A DNA stretch of 64,000 nucleotides, taken from positions 62,001-126,000 of the forward strand of contig NZ_JAKKIE010000004.1 of NCBI RefSeq assembly GCF_021742065.1. The letters are read 5' to 3'. How positions within the stretch are numbered: the first letter of the stretch is position 1; the number at the start of each line of letters is the position of its first letter. A model generated the notes under the pieces. It saw only the letters and a program-made list of their open reading frames with translations, made no database searches and was not told the DNA's origin. Shown here piece after piece: positions 41,146 through 49,735 of this stretch. The translations under genes were made by a program, and so were the position numbers. Origin of the DNA: Rhizorhapis sp. SPR117 (GTDB lineage: Bacteria; Pseudomonadota; Alphaproteobacteria; Sphingomonadales; Sphingomonadaceae).

Positions 41146-43595
41146 CACGCCTCCTCCCTTTCAAGCCGCGATACGCTCAGGAAATCCTCCGGCGACACGC
41201 GAATGGCGGCGCCGGTCGGACAAGCGCGAACGCAGGCGGGGCCGCCCTGTATCCCCGAACACATGTCGCATTTGATGGCCTTTTTGGGCAATTCGACACC
41301 CGGTTCCTTGTTGGCATATCGCCATTTCTTCGATGGTTCACCGGGGCCGGGGCCAGCGCCGAAGAACAGCCAACTCAACAAGCTGGGCTTTGCTGGTGGC
41401 ACGCTGTCCATGCGGATGACGCCATAGGGGCAGTTGCGCTGGCAATTGCCGCAACCGATGCAGGTCTCGTCAATGAAGACCTCGCCATCCGGGCCGCGAT
41501 GGATGGCATCGGGTGGGCAATCGGCCATGCAATGCGGATGTTCGCAATGGCGGCAACTGGTGGGGACGTGCAGATGGGCATAGGTGCGCCCGGCCTCCCG
41601 ATCCAGACGCGAGAGGCCGTCATGGCTGTCGGCACACGCCTTTTCGCAATTGTCGCAGCCAACGCACAGATTCTCGTCGATTAGCAGCACGTCGGTTGCC
41701 TCGCCAATGCCGTTGTCGACCAGGAATTTGGCGGTGGCCGAATACATGTCGACGACACCGGAAAAGCTGTCCTTGCGGCTTTCGACAAAGGCGGTGATGT
41801 CCTGCCGCGCGGCCATGTCCCGCCGGGCGCGTTCCAGCAAGGCCGGCTTGCTTTCCATCAGGCGGCGAAAGGCAGCGCCCTGCAGCTTGATGACTTCGGA
41901 CTTGATCGCCGCCTTGACCGTCGCAGTGCGCTTGCCGCCCGCGATCAGCGCCATTTCGCCGACATAGGAACCGGCGGGGAGGTAGGAGAGGAAAACCGGC
42001 TTGCCGCCGACGTTTTTCTCGACGATCATCGATCCCTGACGGATGACGAAAATGTCGTCGCCTTCGTCACCTTCCGTGATGATCGGCTGGCCCGCGCGAA
42101 CCGACAGGATTTCGGATGTGTCGAGCACTTCCTGCACATCGGCCGATGTCAGGCCCGAACCGAACATCTGAAGCAATTGACGCTCGGTCGAAATGCGAGT
42201 GACGGCGCGCTTGGCGGCGGGGACGGAGGCCATCAGCTTCAATGCGGCGGTGCGGGAGACCTCGACCACAATACATTGTTCGGCGGCGCGGATGGTTGCA
42301 CCCCTGCGGCGGCCTGAAATCAGGCCAACCTCGCCAAAAATGGAGCCTTTTTCAATGGGCACGGTGATGGAGGGGTCATCCTTGCTGACTTCGACCAGTA
42401 CCGACCCATCGGCAATCCCGAACAGCGATGACCCGACATCCAGCCGTTCGAAGATCGTGTCCCCGCTGCGATAGGCGCGCACTTCCGAATCGAGCATGAA
42501 TTCGCGCATTTGCAATGGGGAAAGTTCGTTCAATATGCTGACGTTGGCGCGCAGATATTCCAGCCACTCATCGACGCTCTGCCGCTCTGGCAGTCCTGCA
42601 AATTTGGCCTCCAATATCGGCTCGTCGGCGGGTTTCAGGGCGGTGTTGCCGTTGATGAATTCCACCACGTCATAGCCCTGATTCATGCAGTGTTTGATCA
42701 GCGGATAGCCCGCCAGCGCGCCGATCACGAAAATGCCGGGCGCGGTCGATTCGAAAACCGGCGAAAGCTTCGGGAATGCTTCCCGGTCTTCGCTGGTAAA
42801 TTCGATGCCGCAGCTTTCAACGAATTTGCGTGGGGCGGCCGAACCCATGCGGGCGATGATCCGATCGCAGCGGATCGTTTCCTGCCCGTCGCGGGTATCG
42901 AGCACCAATTCGCCGGGACGCACTTCGGCCGGGGAGGTTTCGGTACGGATGATGATGCGTCCGTCTTCGCCCGCCTGCGTCAACAGCTTCACATTGGCGC
43001 TTTTGGCGCGGGCAAAATCGGCGCCGCGATTGAGAATGGTCACGATATTGCGTTGTGCCGGATCAGCGGCAAGGCCCAGCGCGTTTTCGATGCCTGCGTC
43101 GCCAGAGCCGATGACGGTGATGTGCTCGTCAATATATTCGCCCGGATCGTCGAGCTGATATTGCACATGGGGCAGATCGCCGCCGGGGCAACGCATCAGG
43201 TTGGGATTGCCCTGTGTTCCGATGGCAAAAACGATGGTTTCCGCTTCGAAAGTTGCGCCCTTCGTCGAGGTAATCGTAAATTCACCTTTGCTGCCCGCAA
43301 TCGCCTTGACCTCGGCATGGTAGGCGACGTTGACGCTTTGCGAAGTGGTCTGATCGTTCCATGTTCCCAGCACGACTTCCCGCTTGCCCGCGTCGAAATC
43401 CATGTCGGATCGCAGGACAAGCTGGCTGGGCGTCGCCATAACGTGCTTGCCTTTTTGATATTTGTATATCGTGTCCGACAGGTGGTCGGTCTTTTCCAGC
43501 AGGATATGGGACAGCCCCAACTGCGCCGCGCGTGCGGCGGCACTCAGACCAGCCGGTCCGGAGCCGATAATGGCTATCCGATAGCGGTGATTCAC
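41145..43595 (-). CDS. FAD oxidoreductase, twin cNMP-binding and four-cluster ferredoxin fusion
   Basis: The 816-aa protein has three modules. Residues 1-330 form a two-dinucleotide-fold flavin enzyme (IIGSGPAGLSAAARAAQLG; VIGSGDAGIENALGLA) of the thioredoxin-reductase/YpdA kind without a CxxC pair. Residues about 345-600 hold two cyclic-nucleotide-binding domains (FGEVGLISGRRRGATIRA near 419; VGEMALIAGGKRTATVKA near 546). Residues 640-800 form a ferredoxin with four Cys groups (CVGCDNCEKAC, CRHCEHPHCMADC, CIGCGNCQRNC, CDMC..CVRAC), as in DmsB/NrfC-like subunits. It should pass electrons from NAD(P)H to its membrane partner, possibly under cNMP control. Confidence 0.88.
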   Translation of the reverse strand: MNHRYRIAIIGSGPAGLSAAARAAQLGLSHILLEKTDHLSDTIYKYQKGKHVMATPSQLVLRSDMDFDAGKREVVLGTWNDQTTSQSVNVAYHAEVKAIAGSKGEFTITSTKGATFEAETIVFAIGTQGNPNLMRCPGGDLPHVQYQLDDPGEYIDEHITVIGSGDAGIENALGLAADPAQRNIVTILNRGADFARAKSANVKLLTQAGEDGRIIIRTETSPAEVRPGELVLDTRDGQETIRCDRIIARMGSAAPRKFVESCGIEFTSEDREAFPKLSPVFESTAPGIFVIGALAGYPLIKHCMNQGYDVVEFINGNTALKPADEPILEAKFAGLPERQSVDEWLEYLRANVSILNELSPLQMREFMLDSEVRAYRSGDTIFERLDVGSSLFGIADGSVLVEVSKDDPSITVPIEKGSIFGEVGLISGRRRGATIRAAEQCIVVEVSRTAALKLMASVPAAKRAVTRISTERQLLQMFGSGLTSADVQEVLDTSEILSVRAGQPIITEGDEGDDIFVIRQGSMIVEKNVGGKPVFLSYLPAGSYVGEMALIAGGKRTATVKAAIKSEVIKLQGAAFRRLMESKPALLERARRDMAARQDITAFVESRKDSFSGVVDMYSATAKFLVDNGIGEATDVLLIDENLCVGCDNCEKACADSHDGLSRLDREAGRTYAHLHVPTSCRHCEHPHCMADCPPDAIHRGPDGEVFIDETCIGCGNCQRNCPYGVIRMDSVPPAKPSLLSWLFFGAGPGPGEPSKKWRYANKEPGVELPKKAIKCDMCSGIQGGPACVRACPTGAAIRVSPEDFLSVSRLEREEA

Positions 43596-43739
43596 ACCGA
43601 TGCTCCCCCTGTTAACCCCGAATGCGTCGTCGCTTTTGGCTGGATATTCAAATGAATGGATGCGATCCCCGGCAGCAATCTAGCATTTCGACCGCGTTAG
43701 GCTAGACCATAGACGCATCAAAGAGGCATTTTAATTATT

Positions 43740-44663
43740 ATGTTGAGACAAAAGCTGAAATTGCCCCAGATCATTCTGATCCTTGCCGCGCTGGTGGCGG
43801 TCAGCGCCGTCGGATATAAAATCGCCCTACGCAAAGCCGACCCTGCCGCTATAGCAGCGGAGAGTACGCTGCCTGATAAACAGCGTCCTGCCGACATAGC
43901 GGGTCTGGAGGCGATGCTGAAAGGCAAACCAGACGATGTCGAGGGGTGGCAGAAGCTGGGTTGGGCTTATTTCGATGCGGGACGTTATGGCGATGCCGCC
44001 AATGCCTATCGGAAGGCGACCGATCTCGCTCCCGGACAGGCCGTTCTATGGTCATCGCTTGGTGAGGCAATTGTCATGGCAAGTGAACATGACCCCATGC
44101 CCAAGGATGCTGTGACCGCGTTTGAAACCGCGATATCAAAGGACAAGGCTGACCCGCGCGCCCGGTATTTTCTGGCAGTGCGCAAGGATCTGACCGGCGA
44201 TCATCAGGGCGCCATCGATGACTGGTTTGCCCTGCTGGCCGACACACCACCGGGTGCGCCATGGGAATCGGACCTGCGCCGGACGATTCAACAGGCCGGA
44301 GCGATTAACAAGATCGACGTTGCGAAACGGCTTGCGTCCGTCGAATCGACAGCCTCGGCTCATCCAGTGGACATCGCCACCGCCGCCATTCCCGGCCCCA
44401 ACCGCGCGCAGATGCAGGCGGCATCCAGCCTTCCGCCGGGTCAGCAACAGGAGATGGTGCAAGGCATGGTCAACGGGCTGGAGGATAAGCTGAAGGCCGA
44501 TCCCGCCAATGTTCAGGGATGGATCATACTGATGCGCAGTCGCATGACGCTGGGCGAAACGGGGAAAGCCAGCGCGGCCTATAAAAGTGCGATCGCGGCC
44601 AACCCGTCACAATCGGTGCGTATCAGGGAAGCGGCAAAGACACTTGGCGTGCCGGGGGCTTAG
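43740..44663 (+). CDS. TPR cytochrome c biogenesis protein, CcmI/CycH-like
   Basis: The 307-aa protein has an N-terminal membrane helix (QIILILAALVAVSAVGYKIAL) and TPR repeats (DVEGWQKLGWAYFDAGRYGDAANAYRKA style at about 65-100, and another set near 250-285). This matches the periplasmic TPR part of CcmI, which delivers apocytochrome c to the heme lyase. It is divergent from the FAD/cNMP/FeS gene, so a cytochrome maturation factor borders a multiheme cytochrome operon. The other ccm genes, apart from ccmAB at 3.5-4.8 kb, are not in the window. Confidence 0.8.
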   Translation: MLRQKLKLPQIILILAALVAVSAVGYKIALRKADPAAIAAESTLPDKQRPADIAGLEAMLKGKPDDVEGWQKLGWAYFDAGRYGDAANAYRKATDLAPGQAVLWSSLGEAIVMASEHDPMPKDAVTAFETAISKDKADPRARYFLAVRKDLTGDHQGAIDDWFALLADTPPGAPWESDLRRTIQQAGAINKIDVAKRLASVESTASAHPVDIATAAIPGPNRAQMQAASSLPPGQQQEMVQGMVNGLEDKLKADPANVQGWIILMRSRMTLGETGKASAAYKSAIAANPSQSVRIREAAKTLGVPGA

Positions 44664-44678
44664 AATGTGAAGACTAAA

Positions 44679-44972
44679 GATCGTCATGCTGAACTTGTTT
44701 GGGAATCATACCGTTCGACAAGCAGGCCGGGCCCGCCATCATAGCCCTCCCCTGAAGGGACTATTTCATCATTCGTGCATTTCCTGATTTTCGTCGTTCC
44801 CGCGAAGGCGGGAACCCATCTCCCGAGGTAAAATCAAGCGGTCAGGTCAGGAGTTGGATCCCCGCTTTCGCGGGGATGACGGTAAAATGAAATTTGCAAC
44901 GATCCCCATAGGGGAGAGGGAGATTGGCTATATGTTTCAAGGGCACAACTGCCAAACAAGTTCAGGGTGACG
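44679..44972. repeat. Composite nested repeat, copy 1
   Basis: The unit at 44679-44929 recurs at 52215-52462 with roughly 90% identity by eye. Inside it, inverted arms at 44792-44819 and 44855-44881 (TTCCCGCGAAGGCGGGAA type) enclose a short centre. Outer arms carry CTGAACTTGTTT (from 44682) and AAACAAGTTCAG (44954-44965). The 350 bases between ccmI and thiSG contain nothing else I can support. Confidence 0.85.
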
Positions 44973-45013
44973 GCCTTCCAATGTCGCGAACTTCGATTCC
45001 ACCATTCCAGCGT

Positions 45014-46009
45014 TTAAATCAGGCCCGCCAGCGGAGAGGATGGATCGGCATACATGCGCCGCCCCATACGTCCGGCGAGGTAGGCCATGCGTCCCGCCTC
45101 AACGCCCGCTTTCATTGCGCGCGCCATCAGGACCGGGTCTTTTGCTTCGGCAATGGCGGTGTTCATCAGGACGCCGGTGCAGCCAAGCTCCATCGCCTGT
45201 GCGGCTTCCGATGCGGTGCCAACGCCTGCATCCACCAGCACGGGCAGCTTCGTGCCTTCGACGATCAGGCGGATCGTGACCCGGTTCTGAATGCCAAGGC
45301 CCGATCCGATAGGCGCGCCCAGCGGCATGATGGCGACCGCGCCGACATCCTCCAGCCTTTTGGCGGCGATGGGATCATCGACGCAATAGACCATCGGCTT
45401 GAAGCCTTCCCTGGCGAGAATCTCGGTGGCGCGCAGCGTTTCCACCATGTCGGGGTATAGCGTTTTCGCCTCGCCCAGCACTTCCAGCTTCACCAGATCC
45501 CACCCGCCTGCTTCACGAGCCAACCGCAGCGTGCGGATCGCATCCTCGCCGGTAAAGCAGCCGGCGGTGTTGGGGAGATACGTGATCTTTTTGGGATCAA
45601 TGAAATCCGTCAGCATCGGCGCCTTGGGGTCCGACACGTTGACGCGCCGAACCGCAACGGTCACGATTTCCGCGCCGGATGCCGCCACCGCGGCTGCGTT
45701 CTGTTCAAAGCTTTTATATTTGCCGGTGCCGACGATCAGGCGGGACATGAAGCGTTTGCCGGCGACTTCCCAACCATCGTTTGCGCCATTATCGCCTCCG
45801 CCAACAAAGTGTACGATTTCCAGTTCGTCGCCATCCTCAACCCGGACCTGCGCCAATGTGGAGCGGGGTACGACTTCCAGATTGCGCTCCACCGCGACCT
45901 TTTCCGGTACAAAGCCAAGCTCGCTCGCAAGCTCGGCAAGGGTCAGTCCGTCCCGCACGCGACGGTGTTCGCCGTTGATCCTGATTGCTATGGTGCCGTC
46001 AACGCTCAT
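45014..46009 (-). CDS. thiG: Fused ThiS-ThiG thiazole synthase
   Basis: One chain of about 331 aa carries the sulfur carrier ThiS (about 1-75) and thiazole synthase ThiG (about 80-331). The ThiS part ends in VHFVGGG, but the chain continues ([15 protein letters not shown]) into ThiG, with [14 protein letters not shown] holding the substrate Lys and the [14 protein letters not shown] phosphate site. ThiS normally needs a free Gly-Gly end for thiocarboxylation. Such fusions are known in alphaproteobacteria. ATG 46009 is preferred over 46048. Confidence 0.93.
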   Translation of the reverse strand: MSVDGTIAIRINGEHRRVRDGLTLAELASELGFVPEKVAVERNLEVVPRSTLAQVRVEDGDELEIVHFVGGGDNGANDGWEVAGKRFMSRLIVGTGKYKSFEQNAAAVAASGAEIVTVAVRRVNVSDPKAPMLTDFIDPKKITYLPNTAGCFTGEDAIRTLRLAREAGGWDLVKLEVLGEAKTLYPDMVETLRATEILAREGFKPMVYCVDDPIAAKRLEDVGAVAIMPLGAPIGSGLGIQNRVTIRLIVEGTKLPVLVDAGVGTASEAAQAMELGCTGVLMNTAIAEAKDPVLMARAMKAGVEAGRMAYLAGRMGRRMYADPSSPLAGLI

Positions 46010-46107
46010 TCGTTGTTCCTGCCTAAATTGACTTTCGCTTTTGCGCATTTGCTTTCGCCGCCATATAGGGAAGCGAATGACTGGCCTGCAACCGAAAGGA
46101 CGTCTTT

Positions 46108-46560
46108 ATGGCGGACCCGATTAAAATCCCCACTAAGGTCTATGTGCTGAATGGTCCCAATCTGAACCTGCTGGGTACGCGAGAGCCGGAAATCTATGGG
46201 GCTGACACGCTGGATGACATTGCCGGGCAGCTGGAGGATATGGCGCGAGCGCAGGATGTGGAGGTCGATTTTCGTCAGTCCAATCATGAGGGTCACCTGA
46301 TCGATTGGCTGCATGAGGCGCAGGCGGAGGGGGCAAAGGCGGTGATCCTCAATCCCGGCGGTTTCACACATACATCGGTTGCGTTGCATGACGCGATCAA
46401 ATCGATCACGACGCCCGTGATCGAGGTGCATCTGTCCAACCCGCATAAACGGGAGGAATTTCGTCACAAATCCTTTGTGGGGCAGGCGGCGAAGGGAACG
46501 ATTGCCGGGTTTGGGGCGCTTTCCTACGCACTTGCGCTGGAAGCGGCGCTGAAACTTTAG
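46108..46560 (+). CDS. aroQ: Type II 3-dehydroquinate dehydratase
   Basis: AroQ makes 3-dehydroshikimate in the shikimate pathway. The 150-aa product has the type II start [20 protein letters not shown] with the lid Arg and catalytic Tyr, the [15 protein letters not shown] segment, [17 protein letters not shown], and [17 protein letters not shown] with the catalytic His. accB follows 75 bases downstream, a common order. Confidence 0.96.
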   Translation: MADPIKIPTKVYVLNGPNLNLLGTREPEIYGADTLDDIAGQLEDMARAQDVEVDFRQSNHEGHLIDWLHEAQAEGAKAVILNPGGFTHTSVALHDAIKSITTPVIEVHLSNPHKREEFRHKSFVGQAAKGTIAGFGALSYALALEAALKL

Positions 46561-46635
46561 GACGCGCCCTGTTGCGCTCCCCGGCGAGAGGGAATAGGCG
46601 CAGGGGCAACAAGGCTTTATTCAACGAGGATATGC

Positions 46636-47115
46636 ATGGCTGACAAAAATGAAGGGGGCGCAATGCAGGTCGATGCGAAGCTGGTGCGCGATCTGGCGGA
46701 AATGCTGGACGTTGCCAATTTGAGCGAAATTGAGGTGCAGGACGGTGAACGGCGGATTCGTGTCGCTCGGACGCTTCAAGCGGCGCCTGCGACCTATCAT
46801 GTAGCGCCAGCTTCCTCTGCGCCTGTTGCAGCCGGTTCGGTTCCGGCGGCGACAGATGCGCCGATCGCCGCGTCTGTGCAGGCCAATGCGGTCAAATCCC
46901 CGATGGTCGGCACTGTCTATCTGACTCCCGAACCGGGCGCTGCGCCCTTCATTGCTGTCGGTGCTCAGGTAAAGGCTGGCGATACGCTGTTGATCGTGGA
47001 GGCCATGAAGGTCATGAACCCGATCACGGCGCCTGTTGCCGGAACGGTCAAGGCGATGCTCGTCGAAAATGGTCAGCCGGTCGAATTCGACCAGCCATTG
47101 GTCGTCGTAGAGTAA
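46636..47115 (+). CDS. accB: Acetyl-CoA carboxylase biotin carboxyl carrier protein
   Basis: The 159-aa BCCP has the N-terminal [22 protein letters not shown] region, an Ala/Pro-rich linker, and the C-terminal biotinyl domain with [17 protein letters not shown] and the biotin site VEAMKVMN. It carries the carboxyl group from AccC to the AccAD transferase for fatty acid synthesis. accC starts seven bases after its stop. Confidence 0.96.
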   Translation: MADKNEGGAMQVDAKLVRDLAEMLDVANLSEIEVQDGERRIRVARTLQAAPATYHVAPASSAPVAAGSVPAATDAPIAASVQANAVKSPMVGTVYLTPEPGAAPFIAVGAQVKAGDTLLIVEAMKVMNPITAPVAGTVKAMLVENGQPVEFDQPLVVVE

Positions 47116-47122
47116 GCGCGCC

Positions 47123-48472
47123 ATGAGTTTTGAAAAAATCCTCATCGCCAATCGGGGCGAAATCGCATTGCGCATCCACCGCGCGGCGCATGAAATGGGG
47201 ATCAAGACGGTTGCGGTTCATTCAACCGCCGATGCTGACGCCATGCATGTTCGTCTGGCCGACGAGGCGATCTGCATCGGGCCCCCGGCGGCGACGGACA
47301 GCTATCTCAACATTCCCAATATTATTTCAGCGGCAGAAATCTCCGGCGCGGACGCTATCCATCCGGGCTATGGCTTTCTGTCGGAAAATGCGCAGTTCGC
47401 TGAAATCGTGGAAGCGCACGACATCGCTTTTATCGGACCCAAGCCCGAACATATCCGCACCATGGGCGACAAGGTGGAAGCGAAGCGCACTGCGGGCGCA
47501 CTCGGCCTGCCGCTTGTACCGGGTTCGGACGGCGCGATTTCCGACCTTGGCGAGGCCAAGCGGATCGCCAAAGACATCGGTTATCCCGTTCTGATCAAGG
47601 CGGCGTCAGGCGGCGGCGGGCGCGGCATGAAGGTGGTGCCTGACGAGGACCAGCTTGAAACGCTGATGCAGCAAGCGGGATCGGAGGCGAAAGCTGCCTT
47701 TGGCGATGCCACCGTCTATATGGAAAAATATCTGGGTAATCCCCGGCATATCGAATTTCAGGTGTTCGGTGACGGCAAGGGCAATGCCATCCATCTGGGC
47801 GAGCGCGATTGTTCGTTGCAACGGCGGCATCAGAAAGTGCTGGAGGAAGCGCCGTCTCCGGTCATTTCATCGGCAGAGCGGTCGCGCATGGGCGAAATCG
47901 TCCGCAAGGCGATGGCCGACATGAGCTATCGCGGTGCGGGTACGATAGAGTTTCTATACGAAGACGGCGAATTCTATTTCATCGAAATGAACACCCGGCT
48001 GCAGGTGGAGCATCCTGTTACGGAGATGATTACCGGCGTCGATCTGGTCCGCGAACAGATCCGCATTGCCGAAGGCAAGCCGCTTTCGGTGGCGCAGGAG
48101 GATCTCGTCTTTTCCGGGCATGCCATCGAATGCCGGATCAATGCCGAAGACCCCGGGACGTTCGCGCCATCGCCCGGAACGGTTACCAGCTACCATGTGC
48201 CCGGCGGCATGCATGTTCGCGTCGATAGCGGCCTGTATCAAGGTTATCGCGTGCCGCCTTATTATGACAGCATGATCGGCAAGCTGATCGTCTATGGCCG
48301 CACGCGTGAAGGCTGTTTGATGCGCTTGCGCCGCGCACTGGAAGAATATGTGATCGAAGGGATGAAAACGACCATCCCGCTGCATCAGGCATTGCTTAAC
48401 GATCCTGAATTCCAGAACGGCGATTATACCATCAAATGGCTGGAGGAATGGCTGGCGCGCGACAATATCTGA
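47123..48472 (+). CDS. accC: Acetyl-CoA carboxylase biotin carboxylase
   Basis: The 449-aa ATP-grasp enzyme carboxylates biotin on AccB. Family segments are [88 protein letters not shown] and [13 protein letters not shown]. The length matches E. coli AccC. Confidence 0.98.
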   Translation: MSFEKILIANRGEIALRIHRAAHEMGIKTVAVHSTADADAMHVRLADEAICIGPPAATDSYLNIPNIISAAEISGADAIHPGYGFLSENAQFAEIVEAHDIAFIGPKPEHIRTMGDKVEAKRTAGALGLPLVPGSDGAISDLGEAKRIAKDIGYPVLIKAASGGGGRGMKVVPDEDQLETLMQQAGSEAKAAFGDATVYMEKYLGNPRHIEFQVFGDGKGNAIHLGERDCSLQRRHQKVLEEAPSPVISSAERSRMGEIVRKAMADMSYRGAGTIEFLYEDGEFYFIEMNTRLQVEHPVTEMITGVDLVREQIRIAEGKPLSVAQEDLVFSGHAIECRINAEDPGTFAPSPGTVTSYHVPGGMHVRVDSGLYQGYRVPPYYDSMIGKLIVYGRTREGCLMRLRRALEEYVIEGMKTTIPLHQALLNDPEFQNGDYTIKWLEEWLARDNI

Positions 48473-48542
48473 ACTTCGGGGTTGCCGAATTTTCCATGTT
48501 TCGGGGCCTGTCCGCCTTTGACCGAAATGAAGGACCTGCATC

Positions 48543-48887
48543 ATGAAAGCAACGATCTGGCACAACCCGGCCTGCGGTACATCGCGCAAAACGCTGGCGA
48601 TCCTGCAGGATACACCGGGCATTGATTTGGTGGTTATTGAGTATCTGAAAAATCCTTATTCCCGGGACAAGTTGGCGCAGATCATTCGTGACGCGGGCAT
48701 GACCCCGGCAGAAGCGCTGCGGTTGCGCGGCACGGATGCGGAGGAAAAAGGCCTGCCCCAAGCGGATGACGATGCAATTCTGGACGCGATGGTTGCCCAA
48801 CCGGCCTATGTGAACCGGCCCTTTGTTGAAACCGACAAAGGCGTCCGCTTTTGTCGTCCGCAGGAAAAATTGATGGAAATTCTGTGA
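48543..48887 (+). CDS. arsC: ArsC/Spx family arsenate reductase-like protein
   Basis: The 114-aa thioredoxin-fold protein has the glutaredoxin-type arsenate reductase motif HNPACGTSR with the catalytic Cys, then RKTLAILQ and the substrate segment EYLKNPYSRDKLAQII, and VNRPFVETDKGVRFCRP. No ars operon surrounds it, so a generic YfgD-like role is possible. Confidence 0.88.
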   Translation: MKATIWHNPACGTSRKTLAILQDTPGIDLVVIEYLKNPYSRDKLAQIIRDAGMTPAEALRLRGTDAEEKGLPQADDDAILDAMVAQPAYVNRPFVETDKGVRFCRPQEKLMEIL

Positions 48888-48996
48888 ATTTCCAGTTGAA
48901 TGCCTGCAATCCAATCGAAACCGACGCGCTTTCCCCATAAGTCCTTGCCTGAAACGGCGACGCTGGCCTAGCGTGCAAACCGGGCAGGAGACAGGC

Positions 48997-49731
48997 ATGG
49001 CGACGGTGGCGATATACAGCCTGAAGGGTGGGGTCGGGAAGACGACATTCTCGATCAATCTCGCCTGGGCATCTGCTACCATATCGAAACGGCGTACTTT
49101 GTTATGGGATCTCGATCCGCAGGCGGCATCGACCTATATATTGGCGGATGGGCCGACGCCGCGGGACGAGGCGCAGGCGATTTTTGCACGTAATGTCGAT
49201 GCTATCTCGCTGGTGCGGCCGTCCAGTGTTGCAGGCGTTGATTTACTGGCGGCCGACACATCGCTTCGCGGTCTGGACCATTTCTTTTTCGAACTGGGCA
49301 AGAAAAAGCGGCTCGCCAAGCTGCTGGGCGGCCTTTCGAAACATTATGACCGCATCATCCTCGACTGTCCCCCCGGCCTGACGCAGACCAGCGAACAGGT
49401 TTTGCACGCGGCGGATATTGTCATCGTGCCTGTCATTCCCGCGCCGCTATCACAGCGGGCATTGGTCGAGGTTGTCCATTTCCTTGAGCGGCAAAAAGGT
49501 AAGCACGCGCCGATCCTGCCGGTTTATTCCATGGTCGATCGCCGCCGATCATTACATCGCGCGGCACTGGACGAAAAAGCCGACTGGCCGGTCATCCCGA
49601 TGGCGAGCGCGATCGAACAAATGTCGGTTCGCAAGGCACCCATCGGCACGTTCGAGCCCCATTGTCCGGCGGCAAAGGCCTTTACGAAATTGTGGACCGG
49701 GGTTGAACGGAAGCTGCGAACGCAGGCGTGA
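48997..49731 (+). CDS. Orphan ParA-like ATPase
   Basis: The 244-aa protein has the deviant Walker A YSLKGGVGKTTFSINLAW, the Walker A' DLDPQAASTY, and DRIILDCPPGLTQTSEQ. No parB gene is next to it, so it is not the main chromosome partition pair. Its role could be positioning a protein complex or the envelope machinery. ATG 48997 has GCAGGAG six bases upstream. It ends five bases from the convergent GGDEF/EAL gene. Confidence 0.82.
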   Translation: MATVAIYSLKGGVGKTTFSINLAWASATISKRRTLLWDLDPQAASTYILADGPTPRDEAQAIFARNVDAISLVRPSSVAGVDLLAADTSLRGLDHFFFELGKKKRLAKLLGGLSKHYDRIILDCPPGLTQTSEQVLHAADIVIVPVIPAPLSQRALVEVVHFLERQKGKHAPILPVYSMVDRRRSLHRAALDEKADWPVIPMASAIEQMSVRKAPIGTFEPHCPAAKAFTKLWTGVERKLRTQA

Positions 49732-49735
49732 TGCG

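Noticed and set aside
42510..43655. Plus-strand open frame of 381 codons opposite the FAD/cNMP/FeS gene
   Set aside because: The minus-strand frame carries clear FAD, cNMP and FeS motifs; the opposite frame has none and only reflects third-position GC bias.
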